From: Pelagophyceae sp. CCMP2097
Lineage: Eukaryota; Sar; Pelagophyceae
Length of the DNA: 10,117 bases
Assembly (NCBI GenBank): GCA_026770575.1
Contig: MU657189.1
Location: forward strand, 447,028 to 457,144
Direction: 5' to 3'
Every line of letters begins with the position of its first letter. The first letter of the stretch is position 1. A program made the translations under genes and the position numbers. Under the pieces are notes generated by a model. The model had not been told where the DNA came from. It did no database searches and saw only the letters and a program-made list of their open reading frames with translations. Shown piece after piece: positions 1-7,700 of the stretch.

Positions 1-215
1 GAGCAGCGTCAGCAAAAAGCAACTACGCCGCATCCGGCAGCTGCGCAGTCTACGGCGGCAGCATGAGGCGGCTGCGCCGGAAGCAGCGGCAAAAGGCGCA
101 GGTGACTCGTCTGCGGCGGCAGCATGCAACGGCTACGCCGTCTGCGGCGGCAGCAAAAGGCGGCTGCGCCGTATGCGGCGGCATCATAAGGCGGCTGCGC
201 CGCCTGCTGCGGCCT
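1..215. repeat. GC-rich hairpin repeat tract, part 1a (cut by window start)
   Basis: Imperfect copies of a GGCGGC-TGC-GCCGCC core are joined by AT-containing linkers such as GGCGGCAGCATAA. Consecutive cores near 122, 153 and 184 lie 31 bp apart. The same vocabulary returns at 1090-1780, so this is probably the same repeat family interrupted by the segment 216-1089. Reading frames inside it are Arg/Ala-rich by-products of the repeat and are not called as genes. Confidence 0.8.
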
Positions 216-1089
216 GTGCACCATCCGCATAATATCCCGTGCCGACTTTCCAGTATCCACCAGCTCCGAAGCCCGGCGACCCCTATAGGGCCTTATAAAA
301 GTCCATTGCGTTCAGGAGGGCGAACGGACCCAAGCCTTTTCAAAACGGCTATAAAAAACCTGGAGCCCGCAGCCTTCAAATCTAAATACAAACTCGAATG
401 GCTGAGACACGCACTGTCCCTTAAGACGAGTATACTCCCCGAATCAACTGTGGCGCGTGACAGCCTCTCCCAAACACTAAACATACTAAGGAAACTCAAG
501 GACGCTGACGTTTGTCTGTAAAGGCTTGCGGATATCATCTGCGTATGCTCTAGTCTGATCTGTGGTGGTGCGAATGCAGATAAGGAGCAATTTCGGACGT
601 TTGACGGACGGGAACGCGATGCGGACGTGGACGCCCTGCAGACGCAGACGCCCGATCGGTGCCTAGCTTACTTTTCTCGACAAGAGCCTTGTCTCGCCGC
701 GGATCACATAGTAATCCAAAAACCGTTGTAAAAAACGTCGAATGACGTTTATCGCTGAAAATACCGTATTTCGGGAAACGCGCTAAAAGTGACCGATTCG
801 GACTCGCCGCGTCAGCGCGCGTCGAATGCGCTAAGTGGCGTCTAATATTTCCAAAATATTAAATTTGATGATTTTTGAAAAAATAACGGCGATTTTCATA
901 AATTGCGGTGATTTTCAAACAAATTGACTGGTGAAAACGCGGCAGCCGCCGCAAGGACTACGTTCGAAGCGTCGTTGCGCCGCGTCGGCAATGGTGTGGC
1001 GCGCAGATTCGAGGCTTCGCGGCACACGGCCTGCTGTGACTCGTCGTCGATCAACGCGCGTCGCGAACCAGCGTAGCCAGCGACACCGC
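216..1089. other. Gene-poor, less GC-rich spacer
   Basis: I recognise no gene here. A plus-strand frame is open from inside the repeat (ATG at 63) to a stop ending at 521. Its non-repetitive part, about 240-521, reads like ordinary mixed-composition protein with Lys- and Leu-rich stretches, but I know no family for it. TATAAAA-like strings occur at 294-300 and 350-356; without a gene behind them they are not called promoters. From about 840 to 930 the DNA is markedly AT-rich, with AATATT on both sides of a 5-nt spacer at 844-860 and a short direct repeat at 887-926. The GC-rich repeat vocabulary returns near 1090. Confidence 0.5.
887..926. repeat. Short tandem direct repeat in AT-rich patch
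   Basis: CGGCGATTTTCATAAATTG (887-905) is followed directly by a close copy at 906-926 that begins CGGTGATTTTCA and ends AAATTG, with a 2-nt insertion. A weaker GATGATTTTTGAA lies just before it at about 867-879. No function is evident. Confidence 0.55.
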
Positions 1090-1780
1090 CTGCAGCGGCG
1101 GCGCCGTAAGTAGCGGCAAACAACGGCTGCGCCGCCAGAGGCAGAAGCGCCGACTGCAGCGGCTGCGTCGCATGCGGCGGCTGCTCAGATTACGACGACA
1201 GCGCCGCATGCGGTGAATGCGTGAGGCGGCTGCGCCGCCTGTAACGGGAGAAACAATAGTAGCGGCAACAAGAGGCGACTGCGCAATATGAGGCGGCTGC
1301 GCAGCCAGCAAAAGCATGAGGAGGCTGTGCCGCCTGCGGCGGCTGCGACGCAAGAAGCGGTAAAAGGCGGCTGCGCCGCATGCCACGGTTACGCCTTTTG
1401 CGGCAGCAGCATAAGGCGGCTGCGCCGCCTGTAAAGGCTGCGCTACAAACAACTGCAAAAGGCGGCTGCGCAGCCTGCGGCAGATGCGTGATGCGGCTGC
1501 GCCGCCTGCGACGGCTGAATCACGACTAGCGGCAGCAAGAGGCGGCTTCGCCGCATGCGGTTGCCGCGCAGCCAGCAAAAGCATGTGGAAGCTGCGCCTC
1601 CTGCGGCGGCTGCGCCGCCTGCGGGGGCTGCGCCGCCTGCGGCGGCTGCGCCGCAAGAATTGGTAAAAGGCGGCTGCGCCGACTGCGGCAGCTGCATAAG
1701 TCAGCTGCGCCGCTAGCAGCAATAGCATAAGACGGATGCGCCGCCTGTTGCGGCTGCCCGCAAGCAGCGACAAAAGAAGG
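1090..1780. repeat. GC-rich hairpin repeat tract, part 1b, with 18-bp units and a 46/49-bp higher order
   Basis: The core GGCTGCGCC and its variants begin near 1125, 1161, 1179, 1228, 1277, 1295, 1323, 1341, 1369, 1387, 1418, 1436, 1464, 1495, 1513 and 1544. The spacing mostly alternates 18 with 28 or 31, giving a composite period of 46 or 49 bp. Around 1605-1660 pure 18-bp units, GGCGGCTGCGCCGCCTGC, run back to back. Each unit is an inverted repeat (GGCGGC / GCCGCC) around a 3-nt TGC loop. Long open frames on both strands come from the repeat and are not credible genes. The 3' end runs directly into Sel1-repeat coding sequence. Confidence 0.88.
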
Positions 1781-2318
1781 ATGCGTCTTCAGCACGAGGC
1801 GCAGTTCGTGCTCGGAGATGCGAACCGTTTAGGAAAGTATGGTCTCAAGAGGGACCCGACGCGGTCGTTCGAGTTGTATGAGCTCGCCGCAGCGCAAGGG
1901 CATGCTTTAGCTCAGGTGCGACTGGCACTGTGTTACGAGAACGGCTACGGCGTAAAGGCCGACCACGAGGCCACCGCGCTGTAGTTCCGGCGTGCTGCCG
2001 AGCAAGGAATTCCTGAAGCGCAATACTATCTCGCCGTGCTGTGCTTCGAAGGCCTGGGCGTGGCGCAGTCGGACGCCGAATCCGCGCGGTGGTTGCGCCT
2101 GAGCGGCCTGAGCGCTCTATAACCTCGCCGTGTGTCACGTAAACGGCCTCGGCGTCCCGCAGGACCTCGGCGAGGCGCAGCGCTGCTTCAAGCGCGCCGC
2201 GGCAAAGGGATACGCCTGCGCTGCGGAGGCGGCAGCAGAACTTCTTGCGGCTCCTCGCGGCGCGCGCCTCCGGGTGATGCAAGAGCCCGATGCTCCCATG
2301 TTGGTGCCACGTCACTGA
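1781..2318 (+). pseudogene. Sel1-repeat (SLR) protein, truncated and disrupted
   Basis: Four Sel1-like repeats (about 36 residues, TPR-like alpha-alpha hairpins that bind other proteins) can be read: 1796-1903, 1904-2011, 2012-2110 and 2112-2213. Each shows the G-x-G-V/L turn (YGLKRD, GYGVKAD, GLGVAQS, GLGVPQD), and three carry AAAQGH, AAEQGI or AAAKGY endings. Repeat 2 has an in-frame TAG at 1982-1984 at its 27th position, where repeat 3 has Trp, so a TGG-to-TAG change is likely. Repeat 3 lacks its AAEQG end and the frame changes by +1 at about 2111, consistent with a small deletion; frame 1 stops with TAA at 2120-2122. The last frame stops at 2316-2318. There is no normal 5' end: the nearest ATG (1781) abuts the hairpin repeat tract, so the start is lost or replaced. 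Known for the family: adaptor roles. The specific partner is unknown. No splice sites that would rescue both lesions were seen. Confidence 0.85.
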
Positions 2319-2549
2319 GCGGGCCCTGGCCACGGACTCTGCGGCCTTGACCGCGAAGGCGACCCGAGACGGCGATGCCTGGCGCGCGGCCGATGGTCGA
2401 GCGCTGACATGAACGCGCTCCTTCGAAGCGCCGCCTTCCCGCCGCGGCCGAAGAGACGCTCGGCGGCCAAGCGCACCGCGGCTGCGGAGGCCGTCGTCAA
2501 TCTCGAGGCCTGACTCGCGACGAGCTGGCCGACCGACCTGAGCGTCCCC

Positions 2550-2573
2550 ATACCAGCATGCATACCAGCATGC
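2550..2573. repeat. 12-bp tandem duplication
   Basis: ATACCAGCATGC occurs twice in direct succession (2550-2561 and 2562-2573), and a degenerate third copy, ATGCCAGCATCC, follows at about 2583-2594. It looks like local slippage duplication. Confidence 0.75.
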
Positions 2574-2817
2574 GCGTCTTCCCATGCCAGCATCCGGCGC
2601 GTGACGCAGCGCCACGGCTCGAGTCCGTCTCCTCGGAGGGCGCCCGCACCTCTCTCTCGCGGGTGCGGCTCGGAAGACGCATCGGATCCCGTCGCGACCG
2701 ACGCGTCGCCGGTCCGTTTTTAAAAGAATGCGCTGCCCTCGGAGGCCGCTGCCCCTCGCCTAAGAAGGCTTGCTTCCGCATGGACTTGACGATCTTGCGC
2801 TCGAAGACACACAGGGG

Positions 2818-2848
2818 CCCCCGTAGGGGGTACGCCCTCTGAAGGGCG
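2818..2848. repeat. Two adjacent short hairpins
   Basis: CCCCC-GTA-GGGGG (2818-2830) is followed 2 nt later by CGCCCT-CTGA-AGGGCG (2833-2848). Both stems are perfect. Then come AAGGGCGCCTACTC, AAGGGCGTCTACTACTC and AAAGGCGCG-like iterations to about 2882. No coding context is visible; a structured 3' end or a decayed repeat are both possible. Confidence 0.5.
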
Positions 2849-3028
2849 CCTACTCAAGGGCGTCTACTACTCAAAGGCGCGTGTAATTATTTGTTCTTTT
2901 AGCGATACACGGGTTTTCAGTAGATTTTTGTCGATAGTTTTGCACATTAAAAAGCTTATCGCACGTCCCCGCGCGCACCAATGGGAACCCTCTCGTGCGT
3001 TTGCGCATGAAGTTAGGGGCAAGAGGTA

Positions 3029-3226
3029 TTGATGAACGCTAGACTCTGTGGGGAAAATGGCGAAAACTATAAGCTAGCGGCGCAGAGCAGTACAATAGAA
3101 CACCAAAAATGGAAAAGTGCTATAGAAGCCGTTTTTGAGCCTATAGACAGGCCCCAGCGCTTGGCCATAGAGTCCAATGAACAAATGCGTTTGCCAGTTG
3201 AAGATGCAACGAATGAAAGGAAGTAA
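3029..3226 (+). CDS. Doubtful small ORF, 65 codons
   Basis: A hydrophilic frame starts with two Met codons and ends at a TAA. It contains no recognisable domain, no membrane segment and no repeat. It lies in an AT-richer stretch with a codon composition unlike chlH, and an 80-codon frame overlaps it on the other strand, so the open length could be chance. I do not recognise any homologous family. It is listed only because it is the longest non-repetitive plus-strand frame between the Sel1 pseudogene and the second repeat tract. Confidence 0.12.
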   Translation: MMNARLCGENGENYKLAAQSSTIEHQKWKSAIEAVFEPIDRPQRLAIESNEQMRLPVEDATNERK

Positions 3227-3398
3227 ACACAAAAAATAACGCGTACGCGATACGAACGGACTTGTAAGTCTTCTTACGTCAGCTATAAGTGTGATATTAA
3301 TACCCTTAAGGGACATACGAGTGTCGAAGAGATGAGCACAAAAGGAATCAAAGCTAGCAGAGGCGTAACGAAACTATAATCAACCACACGTGATACTT
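3227..3398. other. Short AT-richer spacer
   Basis: This spacer separates the doubtful ORF from the second repeat tract. I see no gene, RNA or conserved signal in it. Confidence 0.4.
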
Positions 3399-4420
3399 CA
3401 GCAGCTACGCCGCCTTCGGCGGCTGAGCCGCCTTTGACGGTAGAACCGCCGTCGGTGGCTACGCCGCAATTGGCGAATGAGCCGCCTTCGGCGGTTAAAA
3501 TAGCCCTCTGCGGCTGCGCCGAGTTCGACGACTGAGCCGCCTTCGGCGGCTTCGCCGCCTTTGGTTAGACCGCCTTTTGCGGCTACGCCGCTTTCGGCGG
3601 ACGAGCCACCTTCGGCGTTAAAGCCGCCTTCGGCGGTAGAGCTTTCGGCGGCTACGTCTACCTAGGCGGCCACGTCGCTCTCGGCAAATGAGCCGCCGTC
3701 GTCGGCTACGCCTAACTCGGAGGCTGAGCCGCTTTCGGCGTCTATGCCACCCTCGGCGGCTACGCCGCCCTCGGCGGCTATGCCGCTCTCGGCGGCTAAG
3801 CCGCTTTCGGCAGCTAAGCCGCCTTCGGAGGCTACGTCTACTTAAGCGGCTACGCCGTCATCGTCGGATGAGCAGCCATAAGCAGCTACTCCACAATTGG
3901 AGGCTGAGCCGCCTTTGGCCGCTACGCGGCTTTCGGCGGCTGAATCTTCTTAGGCGGCTACGCCACCATAGGCGGCTGAGCCGCTTTCGGCGGCTACGCC
4001 GCACTCGACAACTACGCCGCCCTCGGCGGCTACGCCGACCTAGGCGGCTTCGCCGCCATCGGCGGCTGATCCGCCTTCGGCGTCTTAACCTTCCATCGGC
4101 GACTGAGCCGCCTTCGGTGGCTACGCCGCCATCGGAGGCTGAACCACCTTCGGTGACTAGGCCGCACACGGCGGCTACGCAGAACTAGGCGGCTACGCCG
4201 CCATCGGCGGCTGAGCCACCTTTGGCGGCTACGCCTAAATAGGCGGCTGAGCCTTCTTCGGCGGCTGAGCCTTCTTCGGCGGCTACGCCGCCCACGACGG
4301 CAACGCCGAATTAATCGGCGACGCCGCAATCAACGGCTGAGCCACCTTGGGCGACTACGCAACCATCGGCGGGTGAGCCGCCTTCGGCAGGTAAACAATC
4401 AACGTCGGATGAGCCGCGTA
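3399..4420. repeat. 18-bp tandem hairpin repeat tract 2
   Basis: About 1 kb of near-continuous 18-bp units has the consensus GGCGGCTACGCCGCCTTC. Units begin exactly 18 bp apart at 3755, 3773, 3791, 3809 and 3827. The unit is GGCGGC, a 3-nt loop (TAC, TGA, TAA or TTC), GCCGCC, then TTC, CTC or a relative, so every six-base arm can pair with the arm on either side. One frame reads as an A-A-x-P-P-S hexapeptide repeat, but it is cut by TAG at 3663-3665, TAA at 3843-3845 and later stops. Another frame is Arg-rich, and the third meets TGA wherever the loop is TGA. I therefore call this non-coding or long-decayed repeat, not a gene. Confidence 0.9.
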
Positions 4421-4704
4421 CGCAAGAGGATCGCACGAAAGCCGCACAGTCGTTTGCACGGAAGCTGCAATATCAGCGGCACGGAGGCCGCACGATCATC
4501 GGCACAGAGTCGTACAAACTTATACAGGGAAGCCGCGTGACCGTCCGCAAGGAGAGGCCCAAGCGATTCAGTTTCAACACATTTTCTTAACGAAGGCTAC
4601 GGTGCTTGGTAGAAGCAGCTCGTATCGATCGCGCCGTGCAGTTTGGCGGATGGCGCAGGCGTGGCGCGACCGGGCCTTGGTCAGTGCCTCGGATCCGCGG
4701 TCCT
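4421..4704. other. 3' flank of chlH
   Basis: This holds the last degenerate repeat units (to about 4440), then unique DNA up to the chlH stop codon. On the minus strand it is the expected 3' UTR and terminator region. No canonical AATAAA was found on that strand, which is not unusual for algae. Degenerate GCACGGAAGC / GCACGGAGGC iterations occur at about 4456-4490. I support no gene here. Confidence 0.45.
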
Positions 4705-7700
4705 TTACGCCGCGACGCCCTCGATCTTGTCCTCGATCTGCTGGTAGAGCTCCTGCAGCAGCTCGAGGTTCTCTTCATCCTACGCGTTGAAATGGTCCCA
4801 ATCTGCTGGCGCGTGGTTGCTTGCTGAAGATGCACCCTGGGTGGCCCAAAAGGTATGCCCGTCTCGCCGGTACAAAGTCCGGCAGCCGGGCCCCGGAAGC
4901 CATGCCTTGGAAGGTTCCCCATTGGGGCAGCCCCACCCAGAGTGGATCGTAAGCAAGCAAAATGGCTTTGCTCGTCCATTGCTGCAGACAACCCGTCTCG
5001 AAGAGGGAAGACGTACAGTCTCCCAGTAGCCTCGGCCGTTGGCTTCGAGGAACGTGGTGATCATGTCTCGGAAGGCGTTTGGGTTGGTGTCCATGAGCCG
5101 CTTGCGCATGGCCGGGTCCTTGATGAAGACGTCGTTCGCGTCCTCGTAGACGAAGTTGTCCACCTCGCCCGCCGTCGCGGACCAGCCCATGGTGTTGCGC
5201 AGGCGCTTGGTGATCTCGCGCGTGCCCTCGTAGCCCGAGGCGAGCATGCCCTCGTAGAACTTCGGGTTCAGCAGCTTGGTGCGGGCGTCGAGGCGCACCG
5301 TCTCGGCCAGCGACCGCACCTGGGCGTTGGCTGTGGTGGTGTCGGCCATGAGCGACCGCGGCTTCTTGCCGTCCGTGCGCAGGCCCTGGACGACCTTAGT
5401 CGGATCCGAGTCGTAGTAGTGCGACACGTCGGAGATGGAAATCTCCGAAGAGTCCAAGTTCTGGAACGTCACGTCCACCGTCGCCAGCGCCGCCTTGAAG
5501 GCGTCCGTCGACTGCGTCATCATGCCGGGCTTGTCGGCGTTGAACGCAAAGCCCTTGCGGCCGATGAACTGGTCCTGCAGCTGCTTCTCGTCCTCCCACC
5601 CCCCGTTCTCGATCGCCAAGCCCACGTTGGCAGAATACGACCCGGCCGCGTTGGAAAACACGCGCGTCGCCGACTCGCGCAGCGTCAGGCCCGTAAGCTC
5701 GGCCTGGGCCATGGCGTGCTTGCGCACGTAGTTCATGTCCAGCGACTCGTCGGCCTCGGCCGCCATCTTCACCGCGCGATCTAAAAGGTTCATCTGGTTG
5801 ATGAACAGGTCGCGGAAGACGCCCGAGCAGGAGACGACGACGTCGATGCGCGGCCGGCCCAGCTTCTCCAGAGGGATGAGCTCGAGCTTGTTGACGCGCC
5901 CGAGCGCGTCCGCCACGGGCCGCACGCCCACCAACCCAAGGACCTGGGCCAGCGACTCGCCGTACGTCTTGATGTTGTCCGTGCCCCAGAGCGTAAACGC
6001 CACCGACTCCGGGTAAGCGCCCGTGTCGGCCACCAAGCGGTCGAGGAGCTTTGCCACGACGCGGTCCGCACACTCGACGGCAGCGGCAGTCGGAATCGAC
6101 TGCGGGTCCAAAGCGTGCATGTTCTTGCCCGTCGGCAGCACGTTGGGGTTACGGATCGGGTCGCCGCCGGGGCCCGGCTCGATGTACGTCCCATCGAGCG
6201 CCGTCATCAAAGCGCCGAGTTCGTTGTCGGCAACAATCTGCCGCAGGCAAAAGTCCAAATAATCAAACAGCGGCTCTAAAGCCGCGTCGTCGCTGCCCTT
6301 TTGGAAGCCCGCCTCGGCGAGAGCGACGCGGTACGGGGCACGGCCGAAGCCCTTCATGAACTTCGACATGGAAGTCACCTCCACGACGCGGCCCTCGGCG
6401 TTCGTCGACGCCATGACCATGGCGCGCACGGCCTCGCGCGTCGCCAGCGTCATCTCCTGTAGCAGCTCGACGTCCTTCAAGATGCCCTCGTTGGCGTTTT
6501 TGTAAATTTCCTCCAAAACGCGCCCGCGCGACTTGGCCAGCACGCGCGGCAGCCCGACGAGCTTCTCCTCGGGCCGGTCAATCTCCGAGATGGAGACTAG
6601 CGTGGCGATGGCCTCCTCGGCCGTCGGCGGTGCGCCGACGGTGTGCAGGCCCATGGGCAGCAGGCGCGACTCGATCTCCATGAGCTTGCGGTAGACGCTC
6701 CCGACGACGTTGTCGCGGAACTCCAGCGTCGAAGCCTTGGCGTCCCAGCCCTCGAGCGGCGGCAGCTGCGAGAGGTCCTTGTCGAGGTTGCACGAGTGCG
6801 CCGCCGCGATGATGGAGTTAACGATCGACGGCCCGCGGCCCTCGTTCTCGCGCAGCGACTGGTACGACGACACCAGCTCCTGCAGCTCCTTCAGGCCTTT
6901 GTACAGACCGGCGTTCTCGGCCGGCGGCGTGAGGTACGAGATGGTGGCGGCGTAGGACCGGCGCTTGGCGATGGTCGCCTCGCTGGGGTTGTTGGCTGCG
7001 TAGTAGTACAAGTTGGGCACGGTGCCCGCGAGGCGGTCCGGGTAGCAGTCGCCGGACATGCCCACCTGCTTGCCGGGCATGAACTCGAGCGAGCCGTGCG
7101 TGCCAAAGTGCAGCACGGCGTCGGCCTTGAAGATCTTCTCGACGTACGTGTAGTACGCCGCGAAGCCGTGGTGCGGCGACGCCGACTTGGAGAAGAGGAG
7201 GCGCATGGGGTCGCCCTCGTAGCCGAAGGACGGCTGGACGCCGATGAAGACGTTGCCCAGCGTGCAGCCGAAGATGAGCAGGTTTTGGCCGTCCGAGTTG
7301 AGGTGGCCCGGCGGCGGCCCCCAGTTCTCGCGCAAGTCCCCGGCGTAGGGCGTCAGGCGCTCGTACTCCTCCACCGACATCTTGTGGGCGACGTTGAGCG
7401 TCGGCGAGTCGAACTTGGCCTCTGGGTCGTTTAAAACCATCTCCATCAGCGACCGCGAGTCCATCGTCTCCAAATCGAGGGGCCCGAGGTCGTACCCGCG
7501 CGTCTTCATCTGCTTGGCCACGGCCAGGATGGACCCAAAGACGTCCAAGTATGCGGCGGTGCCGACGTTGCCCTTGTCCGGCGGGAAGGAGAAGACGGTG
7601 ACCGCGAGCTTCTTGTCCTTGTTCTCCTTGCGCCGGAGGCCGGCCCACTTCAGGGCGCGGCCCGCGAGCTGCGCGATGCGGTCGTCCAGCGGCACCGACT

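Larger units (their letters stand above)
2319..3028. other. Downstream flank of the Sel1 pseudogene, no clear gene
   Basis: Frame continuity suggests more Sel1-gene debris. After the TGA at 2316-2318 the same frame is open to another TGA at 2511-2513, ending in a 34-codon Ala-rich stretch from an ATG at 2409. This could be the degraded C-terminus, but it shows no Sel1 motif. A 12-bp tandem duplication lies at 2550-2573 and two small hairpins at 2818-2848. From about 2880 the composition becomes more AT-rich. Open frames at 2497-2842 on both strands are low-complexity and not recognised. Confidence 0.4.

Noticed and set aside
294..356. TATA-box promoters at 294-300 and 350-356
   Set aside because: The strings are present, but no supported gene follows at a suitable distance; they also lie within an open frame.
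1051..1773. 240-codon minus-strand frame, Arg/Ala/Leu-rich
   Set aside because: It lies wholly in the hairpin tract. Several frames on both strands are open together because the units are GC-rich and near-multiples of three. No domain is visible.
1982..1984. Recoded stop (selenocysteine) or intron in the Sel1 gene
   Set aside because: The codon is TAG, not TGA. It replaces a Trp position, no GT-AG pair removes it while keeping the repeat intact, and a second lesion follows at about 2111.
3074..3316. 80-codon minus-strand frame overlapping the doubtful 3029-3226 ORF
   Set aside because: It has no motif, an unremarkable start and a mixed hydrophobic composition. It is likely chance in AT-richer DNA.
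3688..4188. 166-codon plus-strand Arg/Leu-rich frame
   Set aside because: It is a by-product of the 18-bp array; the frame changes character midway when the unit phase slips, and the opposite strand is also open.
3399..4420. CRISPR-like array
   Set aside because: The units are contiguous 18-mers with no unique spacers and there are no cas genes. The locus is eukaryotic.
4855..5784. 309-codon plus-strand frame
   Set aside because: It is antisense to chlH intron 3 and exon 3. Arg/His/Val/Leu-rich composition is what the complement of GC3-rich coding DNA gives, and chlH is unambiguous on the other strand. The same applies to 6643-7434 (+) and 6818-7855 (-).
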